Below are positions 19,873 through 30,140 of a stretch of 35,000 nt of DNA, piece after piece. A program made the position numbers and the translations under genes. Numbering within the stretch: the stretch's first letter is position 1; every line of letters begins with the position of its first letter. The notes beneath the pieces are model-generated. The model was given only the letters and a program-made list of their open reading frames with translations, had not been told where the DNA came from and made no database searches. Location of the stretch: positions 122,501-157,500 of the forward strand of contig CAUYUJ010013836.1 of assembly GCA_963575745.1 (NCBI GenBank), written 5' to 3'. This DNA is from Prorocentrum cordatum (Eukaryota > Sar > Dinophyceae > Prorocentrales > Prorocentraceae).

Positions 19873-21516
19873 GGGCATGCACCTCCAGACGGGCAACGAC
19901 AGTCATTCGTGGACGAAAGACGTGGGCTGCCAGAACCACGGGCGCAAGAGCATTCTGTGCAAGAGCATCCTATGGCGACGGAAGAGCTGCGGGGGATCCC
20001 AGAGCACCCCGAGTTCATAGAAGAAGCATTTCGCCAAATGGAAGAAGATGCGCTGTCTGATGGAATGGTCGCTTCTGTGCCGCCCACGACGAGATCACCG
20101 CAAGTGATTCGAAGGCCCCTTCAGAGATCGTCGCTAGACGACCTCCCGCACGGTATGCAGAGTCGTAACGAAGTGGTGCGCAGAAGAGTCGATAATGCCG
20201 ATGGTAGCACGGGAAGGGTTTCCGATTCTGTCTCGGAGCCAGCTCCCGAACCAGCGAACCCATTTCTTGAGGCCATGCGCAGGGCTGGAACATCAGGGCC
20301 AGGCATGGATCTTCTCGCTCGTAAAGAAGCTTCACTAGCTGTTGAGCCACGTGAATCGCATGTCGGATTCTTCAATGAACGCACCGTTCATAAGCCGCAA
20401 TACAATAATAAGATAAGGAGTGCAAAGAATCTGGTATATCATCGAGAATCTGAGGACGTTAAGAGCGGTTTACGACTGGCAAGACAAGACGGATGGGGAA
20501 CATGGCGAAAGTTCAACGCCGCCGTAGCCATTGTGTTTGTTGCAGAATCTCATCGACGAAGGATACCGCATGGTACCTACGCAATGGACTGAGATTGGCA
20601 AGAATGAACATCTCCGTAGACCGGGTGGAACTTCGGTTGCACCGCAGTACCAGAGTAGAAGTGTCGTGCGTGGAGATCTGGAAGAGTCGTTGGGCATCCG
20701 CGCGGATTCGCCAAGGTGCGAATTGGAAGGGCTAAGGTTGATCGTATCATGGGCTGCCGGTGCAAAGAGGGCGCTCAAGTGTGCCGACATTGCATCTGCG
20801 GACTTCCAGGGCGAGGAAATCGACCGCCTCATGCTGCTGGAGCCACCGCCCGACGGACTCGAAGGAATACCGGATGGTGGAGCACTAATCGCACGTGTGT
20901 GTGTATGGCACGCGTGGCGCAGGACGTGGTTTGAGGGGACAAATCGCAAAAGGTTTGAAGCTCATGGTCTGAGGGGAGATCGTCTCATGCCTGCTTTGTT
21001 CAGTATTCACAATGGCAAGAACGAGATCACATGTATGTTAGGTACACATGTGGATGACATACGGTGGGCTGCAGATGATGAGAGCCAGAAGATCATCGAT
21101 TCGGCATTATCAGAGTTTGATATTCGCGAGATCAAGTCGGATAATTTCCGTTATTGCGGTTCAGACGTTGTTCAAGATGGAGATTTCACGGCGAGCGTCG
21201 AGGCCGAGGACACTATCGAGAATATCGAAGCTGCATCCTATCCTAGAGACAGTCCCCTCACGAGAACATGCAATGAGGGCGATACAGCGCAGCTTAGATC
21301 GGTCGTAGGTGCTATGTCGTGGGTTACACGTCAGTGTAAACCCGAGCTACTGTATCGTGTGAGCAGACTGCAGGCAGCAGTGCGTCACGTTAAGGTACTC
21401 TATCTCAAAGAAGCCAACCGTGTATTAGAAGAAGCAACTCAGTCCGCTGACTGCGTTCTAGCATTCAAAAAAGGTGGAGCTGTTAAGTGGAATCGAGATA
21501 AGATTTTTCTTTTTTT
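19873..21516 (+). pseudogene. Copia reverse transcriptase with upstream linker
   Basis: RT copies element RNA into DNA. A Pro/Glu/Ser-rich linker (19873 to about 20430) leads to a Glu-Ser-Glu-Asp-Val...Trp-x-x-Trp start of the RT domain. A frameshift near 20530 moves to the frame open from 20531 to 21550. Counting from 20531: the Pro-Thr-Gln-Trp motif at 16-19, the Arg-Gly-Asp-Leu stretch at 47-50, the first catalytic Asp at D86 (Cys-Ala-Asp-Ile-Ala-Ser), and the HVDD motif with D175-D176. So the catalytic triad survives. The region around residues 121-140, where copia RTs have a Tyr-Gly-x-x-Asp-Ala motif, is degenerate. The RT-RNase H connection follows to 21516. Confidence 0.88.
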
Positions 21517-22192
21517 GCTGGCGCCAGCTGGGCAGGAGAAGAGGATGTAGTCAAGGGTAGAATCGAGCCTCTCAGGTCACAGAGGGCTAGGTTCAATGGA
21601 CTCCCAGGGCCTGGATTCATCGAGGGGAGCAGTGGTCATGTTCACCCCATTTGTATATCTAGTAGAGGTATCAAACGAGGATGTAAATCTTCACTACAAG
21701 CAGAGACCCTGACTTGCTTATGGGGTGTGGAGTCCGGTGTGCGCATTCGCGCCGCCATCGCAGATGCGCGTGGGTTGCTTGGCACAGGAAAGAAGCTGCC
21801 AACCAAATGGGAAGACAAACCAGCCATGTCTATGAGACACTTTTGGGTGACATATTGCAAAAACCTTGAGGAACATCTAATCGCCCCAACTAGGGGTAAG
21901 ACAGAATATAAGCGCTTGAGTATCGATTTGGGTCGTTTAAGACAGAATATTCAGACTAATGGAACGGGAGAAGTATATATTTTATCCACGCATAGTTTGT
22001 GATAAGATCCGATGGATAAATGCAAGTATTATGGTTGTTAATTGTCTGACAAATAATATGGCTACATATTTCCTGGTGAAGATCTTAGGTGCCAGTTCGT
22101 ATGACGTAACTCCAGAACCTGAATCTACCTTCAAGAAGGTCAAGCAACAACTGGCGAGGGCCAGGTTGAATGCTATCCCATCAGGGAAGTGA
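21517..22192 (+). pseudogene. Copia RNase H and polyprotein C-terminus
   Basis: RNase H removes the RNA template. The frame shifts in the T-rich stretch at 21504-21516 and is then open from 21517 to 22002. Recognisable parts are Ala-Ser-Trp-Ala-Gly-Glu, Arg-Ser-Gln-Arg-Ala-Arg, Ser-Ser-Leu-Gln-Ala-Glu (the catalytic Glu) and Cys-Lys-Asn-Leu-Glu-Glu-His-Leu. The first catalytic Asp position reads Gly (Gly-Ala-Ser-Trp), and the Asp expected before Cys-Lys reads Tyr (Thr-Tyr-Cys). A last frameshift near 21960-22000 gives the frame 21959-22192, with Ile-Met-Val-Val-Asn-Cys-Leu-Thr, where Asp is usual in place of Asn. It then runs through a Lys/Arg-rich end to a TGA at 22190-22192. RNase H is probably dead apart from the frameshifts. 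Confidence 0.82.
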
Positions 22193-22323
22193 GTGACTGA
22201 GTCCTGGCTGCCTTTGACTTGGGTAATCCCAACATGGGAGTACTCCTGTATTGCCCCTAGGGGCTTACTGAGACCAGCGGTACTGCGCGGTCTGCCAGTT
22301 AGCTCGTGATAAAGTTTCACAGG
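22193..22323 (+). other. 3' untranslated region of the retrotransposon
   Basis: 131 bp between the polyprotein stop and the 3' LTR. A convincing polypurine tract is not visible just before 22324 (the sequence there is AAAGTTTCACAGG). Confidence 0.6.
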
Positions 22324-22425
22324 TGTCAGATAATGCGTGTGTCACGTGTGTATATGCGCCGCTCGCCGCCGTTTGATCTCTACGGGCCCTTTTTTGCCAT
22401 TGCGCTAAAACGCATCATAATCACA
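22324..22425 (+). repeat. 3' LTR (102 bp)
   Basis: Starts TGTCAGATA and ends AATCACA. Aligned to 12792-12894 it has 8 substitutions and one 1-base deletion. Confidence 0.92.
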
Positions 22426-22430
22426 TCGCC
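22426..22430. repeat. Target-site duplication, right copy (TCGCC)
   Basis: Exact match to 12787-12791. Confidence 0.9.
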
Positions 22431-22446
22431 CACAGGACCCCATCTC

Positions 22447-22953
22447 TCAGGACCGCATCTTTGAACCTCCGATCCACTGCCTGTCCTTCCCAATCGAGGC
22501 CTCTATCAGAGGAGGCGGCGTGCTTCTCAGGAAGAGGAGTAGGAGGTGGAGTTCGAAATTCATCTCGTGCACCTCGTCGCCCTTCCTATTCGCCACACTT
22601 TGCTTGCACTTACGGGGTCTTACTTTCGCTTCTAAGGAGTCGGACGGATGTTCCAAGGATTCGCCACGTTCTGGCTTGTGGCCGCCCTGGTCCCGCCCGT
22701 TGCCGCCTGTGGGGTGTCGCGGGGATTCGCCATGGTCCGGCCCGTTGCCGCCCGTGTCCAGAGGATTCGATATGTTCCAGCCCGTTGCGGGCCACTGCTG
22801 CCTGCGAGGGTGTCCCGAGGATTCGCGATGCTCCGGCCCGTTGCCAGCCGTTGCCGCTCGTGGGGGTGTCCCGAAGATGCGTGCTGGCTCTTCGAAGAAC
22901 GACCGCAGAGACGACGCTTGTGCATCACACAGTTTGCACACCCGCAGTGCCAT
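22447..22953 (-). CDS. Ambiguous 168-codon open frame, Cys-pair start
   Basis: Minus-strand frame starting with an N-terminal Val-Cys-Lys-Leu-Cys pair, a Phe-Phe-Glu-Glu-Pro stretch and Ile-Phe-Gly-Thr-Pro-Pro. A low-complexity repeat region (Gly-Asn-Gly-Pro, His-Pro) follows, and then a Leu-rich segment ending in Gly-Gly-Ser-Lys-Met-Arg-Ser. The repeat part coincides with a tandem repeat in the DNA (22655-22860). The opposite strand is open over the same span, so the coding strand is uncertain. No family is assigned. The frame starts just right of the retrotransposon flank. Confidence 0.3.
   Translation of the reverse strand: MALRVCKLCDAQASSLRSFFEEPARIFGTPPRAATAGNGPEHRESSGHPRRQQWPATGWNISNPLDTGGNGPDHGESPRHPTGGNGRDQGGHKPERGESLEHPSDSLEAKVRPRKCKQSVANRKGDEVHEMNFELHLLLLFLRSTPPPLIEASIGKDRQWIGGSKMRS
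22655..22870. repeat. About 50-bp degenerate tandem repeat
   Basis: GGATTCGCCATG-like words at about 22658, 22719, 22760 and 22818, each followed by TTCCGGCCCGTTGCCGCC-like sequence. Unit lengths vary from about 40 to 60 bp. Confidence 0.65.
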
Positions 22954-23339
22954 AACTTATCATGTGGGGTCCACGCCAGCAAACATTTTTTGATGCGATG
23001 CCCGTTCTTGGTACATCGCCAGCAGGCCTGACACCTGAGACCTGCCCCGCCTCTCCGCTGGCGGTCTCCCGCACCTACCTTCTCTCTCCCCGTCGCTTCC
23101 CCGCTGCCGCCCCCCCCTTCCCCGCAACCTTGCCGCGCCCGCCTTCCTCGCCCGCCCTCCCCGCCTTCCTGCCTCTGCCCTCATTCGCCTGCTGCCTGTC
23201 TGGAAACCGCCCGACGGGAAGCCCAGGGGCAGTCCAAGGGAGAGCAGCCGTGCTTGAGTGCGGAGGGCGGGATGGACAAGGGCTTCGCCCTTTCCATGGC
23301 CGACCTTAGGGCCTTCGGCCAGCCATGCAAAGGGCGCTG
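22871..23339. other. GC- and pyrimidine-rich stretch, no gene seen
   Basis: 23035-23215 is strongly C/T-biased. Open frames on both strands have no recognisable motif. Confidence 0.4.
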
Positions 23340-23580
23340 GGGTAGCATCGACTCCCGCAGGGGGTTTTGTATTGCCTCCCAGAGGGGATAATGCTCAGGT
23401 TCCCAATGGAGGTGTTGCAATGCCCCCCGAAGGGAGTTGTAGTGTCTACCGTAGGGTTTTGCAGGGGGTATTGCTCATGCTCCCAAACGGGGTATTGCAT
23501 TGTCTCCCGGATGGGGTAATGTATTGTGTGCCGCAGGGGGAATCGTGTTGTCTCCTAAGGGGGCGCTGCTCTCTCCTGGA
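23340..23580. repeat. About 36-bp degenerate tandem repeat
   Basis: GGGGTAATGTATTGTCTCCC-like units recur six or so times (for example near 23355, 23390, 23430, 23470, 23512 and 23545), with GCTCA or GCAAT variants. Confidence 0.7.
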
Positions 23581-24238
23581 AGTCGCGACCCTCTCAGGAC
23601 GACGTGTTGGGCACTGTGGGCGTCACGTGCGAGTCTGCCGTAGCGATGGAAGAGACCAGCACGATGGACCAAAATAGCTCAGGCAGTGAGGAGCCGTGTG
23701 GTTCGCAGTTGCGACTAGACGCCACCGGCGGTGACCATGGCTCTTGGGAGAGCGCGAAGGGATCGCGAAAGAAAACATGAACTCGGTGGCTGCGATGGTG
23801 ACGCCGACATCAATGCCAGGGTTTGCCTTTCATCAGGTTTCTTCTTGCTTTTTTCGAAGACAGCCAAGAGGATTACATATTACCGCCTCTGGTGGAGGTG
23901 ACCGCCGACATGAGTGTTAGTGCAAGCTTTCTAAGCTTCTGGCCAGACCAGGAACGCGACCCTGAATTTATCCAGCTCCCCTCCCTGTGCTACCAGGCTC
24001 TTGCTGCGATTTCCCGCAGGTTCAGCAGCGGCTTCGGCGCTGGAGGACGACACAGGTGATGGCGGCACTCGCGGGTCGTCTCTTTTTGTTTGACAGGTTG
24101 TGAGAGTGCGCCCACTGTGTGCTTGTCGTCCTCGACATAATCGTCTCCTCCTCATCATCGTCCCACATACAAGCAGAGGGTCCCCCTGCATCAAGATGCA
24201 TTACGCAGGCGTCTAGTTGTGTTGATAGGATGTCGACC
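23581..24238. other. Unique stretch, no gene confirmed
   Basis: Short open frames only (for example 23823-24059, 78 codons). No domain recognised. Confidence 0.4.
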
Positions 24239-24239
24239 C

Positions 24240-25065
24240 CCAAGCGCCATTACATTACCTTGCGTCACTTTGCTTTACCTGACCTTACCTTACTCTCCCT
24301 TGCCTTGCCTGGTCGTGCCGTACCTTGCCTCACCTCACCGTATCTTACCGTGCCTTATCTTACATTTCCTGACCTTACCGCGCCGTACTTTACCTCACCT
24401 TACTTTAAATTGTCATACCTTCCCTTGCGCTATTTGATTCTATGTTTGCCTACCGTGCCGTACCGTTTTGTATCTGACCTGGCCTGGCCTTATTTGACCT
24501 GACCTTACCTTACCTCACTACCTTATCTTGCCTTACCTTACCCAGGCTTACTGTCCTCTACGCTACCATACCTCATTTGTTGTATTTCTCTTTGCCCGAC
24601 CTGACCTCGCCTCACTTTGGCTGGCCTTACGTTGCGTTGATTTACTGTACGTTACCCTACCTTATCTTACATCATTCAACCTCTTACCTTACCTTAACTT
24701 ACCTTGCTTTGTTTTACCTTTTCTTGTTTGACCCTACGTGACCATACAAACACCTGACTCTACCTTCTGTGGCCGGACCTGACCTGCCCTTACTTGACAG
24801 ACCTGACCTTTACCTGACTTGAGTCCTATTTGAATTTGCCGTGCCTTACCTTGCTTTGCCGTGCCTTACCTTCCTTTGCCCCACCTTACGCTACCGTCTT
24901 TCACCTTATATTATCCGATCGTACCTTGCGTGACTTGACCAGACCTTACCTGACCTGACTTCACTTTACTTCACTTTACTTCACCTTACCTTACCTCACC
25001 TTACCCAACCTTGCCTTACTTCTACCTTGCGTTACCTGACCTTACGTCACCCCCCCTCCTCCTCC
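24240..25065. repeat. CCTTA-type strand-asymmetric minisatellite
   Basis: About 800 bp made of CCTTACCTTGCCTTACC-like words, with CTGACC and TTTGACC variants. G is rare on the plus strand. The reverse complement is TAAGG-rich. It is not the plant/alga-type telomere repeat (no CCCTAAA runs). Confidence 0.85.
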
Positions 25066-25132
25066 CTCTTCCTTCTCCTCCTCACCGTCTTCTTCTCTTT
25101 TCCCGCCGTTTCGCATACGATGCTGAATCGTA

Positions 25133-25746
25133 ATGGAGAGGAAGGCTTCTTATGCGGCGGTTTGCCAGTTCGCTTGCCAGGCTCTTGTTTGTGCGACGGC
25201 TTTCAAACTGCCCGAACCAATCATTCGCATCATACCTGCTGGTAGGATCCTCCAAGGGATTACAGCGACCGCGGGACCGCGCGACCGTGCTCAGCTGCCC
25301 CCGCCAGAAAGCCCTGTAAACATCTCTCTCCCCCTGGTCTCCTTCCTGAACATGCCTCGGGGCCCAATCGATGCAGGATTTCTAGATGACCACGAGGATT
25401 CGACGACTGACCGTGAGGCCACCAATTCGGCCCCAAGGGGCCCCAAGATAGCTGACGGCACGCCCCCCCCCCCCCCCCCCCGAAAAGTCAAACATGTGAA
25501 GCCAGGAGTCCCCAACATGATCGACGGGAGGCCCCCGACACACTGACACAGTGTAAACCCGTTAGGGTTCGATGCATGTGGGCATCCCCCGTCGAATTGC
25601 CGCCCCGCAGAATTGTCATACTGTCCGCTCCCATCCTCTTCATCGAAAGAAAATGCTAGGATATTCCCCGCGTTCCAGCCCAAAACGGCTCTGAGGCGAG
25701 CCCCGGATGCTTCCTGGAAGGTCCGCGGGGCTCTTGCGACTCCCTA
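25133..25746 (+). pseudogene. Unrecognised open frame interrupted by one TGA
   Basis: Open from 25133 to 25546, stopped by TGA at 25544-25546. The same frame then continues with coding-like composition (Asn-Pro-Leu-Gly-Phe-Asp-Ala-Cys-Gly-His, then Cys-Arg-Pro-Ala-Glu-Leu) to TAG at 25744. The middle has an acidic stretch (Asp-Asp-His-Glu-Asp) and a Pro run from a C-homopolymer at about 25465-25480. The minus strand (25291-25683) is open without a stop over the same span, so either strand or neither could be coding. No function can be assigned. Confidence 0.3.
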
Positions 25747-26091
25747 GGACGGTTCTGAAGGCCTCCGCGACCGGCCAAAGCATACTTGCCTGGTACATCC
25801 CTATCCCTAAGATCGGCTTCGCCTTATCCCGACGCCGATCTAGAAGGATTCCCTCAGTTTCTGAGGGCGCGTCCCTAAGATGGTCGTCGCTTTTGGGCTT
25901 GCGAATTTTAGGGATGGGGGTAAGGTAGAAGATTGTTCAAAGTAGCCCTACAGCTCGCCCCAGGACGGTTCCACGACCGCCCTGGACCGACCCCAGAGAG
26001 CCCCAAGGCGCCCCCCAGACGGCCCCCCAGGCCGTCTACCCGAGATGAACCCCGAGACCCGGGAAGTCGCGAGGACGTCCGCCGCTCCGTT
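25747..26091. repeat. Degenerate GACGG/CCCC-type satellite
   Basis: Words such as CAGGACGGTTCC, AGACGGCCCCCCAG and GAGAGCCCCAAGG resemble the family at 9885-10345 in the same orientation, but are more diverged. Confidence 0.4.
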
Positions 26092-26439
26092 TCAAACGTT
26101 CCTCGTCTGTGACGGATGGACGGGTGCATGTGCCCGGCGGTAGAGGCACATAACCAGATGCCCAGGCTTTACCAGCTGCTTTACTTGCCTGTTCATGCTC
26201 ACAGCGCCGCAGTTGTATACATGCGAGACAATGGTGCGACCAGGGGAACGAAGTATACGCATGCAGGCGGTGAAGGTTTCTGCTTCAGTGTTGCTGGGTT
26301 TCTCGTGGCTGAGTTCAGTCGGAGAGGGAGGACGTCTGGAGTAATTGGCAGCACCACATGTGAAGCCAGGAGGAACGTGATGCGGTAAGCTTCCAGCAGG
26401 TCTGAAGCACTCGCTGGTGCTGGTGGAGCTGTGCGACAC
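26092..26439 (-). CDS. Unrecognised 115-codon open frame
   Basis: Minus-strand frame with mixed composition (Cys, Arg, Val and Lys spread naturally). No motif was recognised, and the plus strand is also open here. This is reported only as a possible small or partial coding segment. Confidence 0.2.
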   Translation of the reverse strand: MSHSSTSTSECFRPAGSLPHHVPPGFTCGAANYSRRPPSPTELSHEKPSNTEAETFTACMRILRSPGRTIVSHVYNCGAVSMNRQVKQLVKPGHLVMCLYRRAHAPVHPSQTRNV

Positions 26440-26639
26440 CTGTCATCGTGGACGTGCCCGACATGCGATGAGCGACGTTTTCGTCTTGGCCTCGCTGTTG
26501 TTTTTTTGGCCGCCTCGTACCACACACACACACACTCTTCAGCTCTGCTAAATCTGCCGACTTCGCCGATGCTGTACATTTCTCGTTTGTGTTGTGGTGC
26601 TTAGTTTTTCGTCTGAGGTCACACTTGCCTCTGCTGCGT
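26440..26639. other. Unique stretch with short (CA)n
   Basis: CACACACACACAC at 26521-26535. Otherwise nothing recognised. Confidence 0.35.
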
Positions 26640-26945
26640 TCTGGTCTCTCTCTCTTTCTCTAGCTCTCTCTCGCTCTCTCTCCCTCCCGCTCTCTCCCTC
26701 TCCCCCTCTCTCTCTCTCTTTCCTTCCTCCCCTGTCTCTCCCTCCCTCCCTCCCTCCCGCTTCTCTCTCCCTCCTTCTCTCTCCCTCCCTCTCTTTCTCT
26801 CTTTTGTTCTCTCCCTCTCTCTGTCCCTCCCTCCCGCCCTCCCTCCCTTCCCCCCCTCTCGCTCTCTCTCGCTCTCTCTCTCTCTCTTTCGTTATTGTTT
26901 TCTTTCTTGTTCTCTCTCTCTCTCTCTCTCTCCCTTTCTCCTGTC
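26640..26945. repeat. (CT)n polypyrimidine tract
   Basis: CTCTCT with CCCTCC and TTTCT interruptions, about 300 bp. The similar tract at 30778-30985 has the same strand orientation. Confidence 0.95.
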
Positions 26946-27097
26946 GCCCAGTGAGAGATCCTAATGGCTTACGCAATTCCGCCGACCCCCAGAAGGAGGG
27001 TGATGTAGTGGCTACATTGGCTCCGTTTTCTGAGGGTCTGGGGGCTGGGACGTTGCTTGCACCAGGGAGGCGTCTCGGGAGGCATCTTCGGGGGAGA

Positions 27098-27190
27098 GGA
27101 GGAGGAGGAGGAGGAGGAGGAGGAGGAGGAGGAGGAGGAGGAGGAGGAGGAGGAGGAGGAGGAGGAGGAGGAGGAGGAGGAGGAGGAGGT
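27098..27190. repeat. (GGA)n triplet array
   Basis: A pure GGA run of about 92 bp ending in a T-run (TTTTTTTT at 27190-27197). It abuts the 3' end of the minus-strand LINE fragment. Confidence 0.95.
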
Positions 27191-27234
27191 TTTTTTTGTC
27201 AGTGCACCGCTGACGACCAGGCTCCAAGGACTAA

Positions 27235-29380
27235 CGAGTAGCAAGGGACTGAAGGCCAGGGCAGAAAATTCAGGCGTCGGCCCAGCTGCTGACTTTCTTG
27301 GGCGGCGGCAGACCTTTACACAGCCGTGCAAGACTTCCAGCCGAGCTTTGGTTAAAGCGTGTGGCCCTAGCTCTGAAACTGGGCAAGGCTCTTTCAAGGA
27401 ATCGGGGCGAGCCTTCGCCCAAGCACCACACTCTCCACAAGAATACAGAGATGCCTTTTTCCACAGCACCTGAGAGCAATGGACAGGCTTGCCGACAATC
27501 CACGGCTCGACTCGCTCAGGTAGGGGGTCGAGGCCAAGGGACCGCCATAAAGAGTCATTTCGACCGGGCGAAACTCGAGCAGGCTTCACCCACTTGCATG
27601 GGTTGTGAGTCTTCCCTCGTCCCCCGCACCCACGCGTCGCACACACACACACTCACACAAACATTCTCCTCCTCAAACGAAGCAAGGCAAGCGCTGGCTA
27701 GCCTGGCTCGCAGGGCGGGGGCGGTGTCCTTGACCTCCGCGCGGCACGAGGTACAACTCCACGTGATCCCGTCAAAGGTCCACCTATGAGAGCCACGCCT
27801 GACGTCGGCCTCGATCCACCTGCGCCGACGAAGGGCATAATCGATGGGTTGGTTCGAGAGGCGACGGTCGGGCTCGGCTTTGAGGGAGGCACACTCAAGA
27901 ATCATACAGGCGTGCCGTTTCAAGACCTGGCAGGGCTGCTGGACTAAAGAACTGTGGTCTCTGACCACGTCGTCAGGTACCTGGCACTCAGCTGCTCGAT
28001 TGTCAGCTAACCTATCAGCCATGGAATTCAACACTACATGATCCCAGCAGACACTGTCGATGAAACGCTCTCGCTTTTGGGAGTCCTCAAGGAAGTGAGA
28101 GGGAACATTCGAGAGGACGAAGGGGGCGAGTCGGGGATCGAGGAGCTCCCAAAGTTCCCACCACAAGTCGCTGTTGGTCAACTTGGAGCAGTGAGCTCTG
28201 CCGCCTACATACGCTTTCAGTAGGTTCACGTGGTCCGTGATAACGTGCAGGGCTTGGGTCGGATCAACCAAACGAACGATCTCAACAATCGCCGCAAGCT
28301 CTGCACGTGGCACGGTCTGACGGTCTGAGTCGAGCACTCCAGTGACTGCACAATCCCATTCAAAGTCGGAGCCTGGAACCATGCACACAAGAGAGGCAGC
28401 GACCCGACCAAGAACAGGGATCTTGGAAAACTGGCCACCCGACCAATCCGTGCCATAGAGACCACCAGGAAGCTTGCCAGGCTTGAGGGGACCAGGAAGC
28501 CGCTGGCCACGGAGCAACCTCGAATCAGGGGTCGGCGGAAGCCGAAACCACGATATAGGAATCAGCCCACCCACCCAGAAGCAAGGAATCTGAACCACTT
28601 CCTGCAAGGCTGTGTGCCTTAAGTGGTGGGTGTCGGCTATGTCGGGGGTCGGGGACCGCTCATTACACAAGCACTGCCAAACTCGATGCACATACGATTC
28701 AGCAGCACTCTTACATCGCCTACAAGAAGGGTCAGGCGCGAGCTGGGGTTCGTGGCGCCGCTCTTGTGCCCAGTAGCCACCTGCTGCGACTAACCTGAGC
28801 ATGGAAGCAACATCTCGACGGCCTTCCTTTTCAGGCGAAGCAATCAACTCCCACACGTGGAAACGCGAAACAGGACCCTCAATTCCTTTGCCGTCGAGAT
28901 GCTCAGACGCCTGCCTCCACTGCCGTGCATCAATTGATTTGTCGAGGGCTTCTCAAAGGGGTCCGAGGGGTCCACGGCCCTCCGCTTGCACGGTCAAGGT
29001 GTCACCAGAGGGGGAGACGAGCTCGAACGGGGAAGGCCACGGCCATCCTATGGCCAAGAGCGAGGCCTGGAACGCCCCCATCGGACCTCGGAACCACGCC
29101 CAGCCTCCACCAACCTTGTCAAGAGAGGGTTGCCAGCAACGGTGGATGCGCTGCTGGAGCGAAACATTGTCAGCAATGCGGGAAAACCAAACCTTAATCA
29201 ACTTACGATAGTACATCTGAACGGGGCCCTGACCAAGTTTAAAAGTGAGCCTGATCGCAGTGGTGGCACAAGCTCCTCGCTGGGGTGTCTTGCTCGCAGC
29301 TCTGGCCATGCTGTGGAGACCCTGGAGCATGGAAGGAGCCACCCCGTGGATCTCAGGGGCCCACATGGCCTTGGCAAAGG
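27235..29380 (-). pseudogene. LINE-like retrotransposon 3' fragment: zinc motif, RNase H, Cys-rich tail
   Basis: Read on the minus strand, one frame runs from 29366 to 27555 with a single TGA at 28953-28955. It begins with a Gly-Val-Ala-Pro...Cys-Ala-Thr-Thr-Ala stretch typical of the post-RT region of dinoflagellate LINE proteins. Counting residues from 28856, a zinc motif CX2CX8HX4C lies at C45, C48, H57 and C62. An RNase HI domain follows, with acids D137 (Gly-Thr-Asp-Trp), E186 (Arg-Ala-Glu-Leu), D208 (Ile-Thr-Asp-His) and D281 (Met-Ala-Asp-Arg). Near 27640 a CA/TG dinucleotide run coincides with a frameshift. The neighbouring frame continues with a second Cys motif (Ser-Cys-Gly-Glu-Cys-Gly) to about 27235. 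RT itself is absent, so it is 5'-truncated at the (GGA)n array. RNase H removes RNA during target-primed copying. The LINE assignment is by motif order. Confidence 0.75.
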
Positions 29381-29383
29381 CAG

Positions 29384-29576
29384 GAGGAGGAGGAGAAGGA
29401 GGAGGATGATGATGATGATGATGAGGAGGAGGAGGAGGAGGAGGGGGGGGGGGGGGGGGGGGAGGAGGGAGGAGGAGGCGGAGGAGGAGGAGGAGGAGGA
29501 GGAGGAGGCGGAGGCGGAGGAGGAGGAGGAGGAGGAGGAGGAGGAGGCGGAAGGAGGAGGAGGAGGAATACTAAAT
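29384..29576. repeat. (GGA)n array with internal poly-G
   Basis: GGA/GAG repeats with a GATGATGATGATG patch and a run of about 20 G near 29442-29462. It abuts the 5' break of the LINE fragment. Confidence 0.95.
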
Positions 29577-29596
29577 AAGAACACTAAGACGAGCAC

Positions 29597-30140
<544 letters not shown>

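Larger units (their letters stand above)
12792..22425 (+). mobile_element. Ty1/copia-type LTR retrotransposon, 9634 bp, inactive
   Basis: The ends are defined three ways: direct LTRs of about 103 bp, TGT...ACA termini, and an exact 5-bp target duplication. The internal order is Gag, a long central region, integrase, RT and RNase H, which is the copia order (integrase before RT). The protein strings read like dinoflagellate copia polyproteins. At 9.6 kb it is nearly twice the usual 5 kb, and the excess lies mainly between the Gag zinc knuckle (14216) and integrase (about 18700). Many frameshifts and in-frame stops (15834, 16782, 17750, 17930, 18113, 18739, 19666, 19672) show it cannot make a full polyprotein. 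The LTRs differ at 8 positions plus one indel. Domain calls are by eye. The boundaries are directly visible. Confidence 0.93.

Noticed and set aside
20522-20543. Similarity to the dinoflagellate spliced leader (CCGTAGCCATT start)
   Set aside because: Only the first 11 bases match, and it lies inside the RT coding sequence at a frameshift. Chance is the likely explanation.
22300-22323. Polypurine tract for plus-strand priming
   Set aside because: The sequence before the 3' LTR is AAAGTTTCACAGG, which is not a purine run. It may be mutated.
24240-25065. Telomere-like repeat
   Set aside because: Units are CCTTA-type and irregular. No CCCTAAA or TTTAGGG runs.
27057-27473. Poly-Glu open frame on the plus strand
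   Set aside because: Translation of the (GGA)n array, antisense to the LINE tail.
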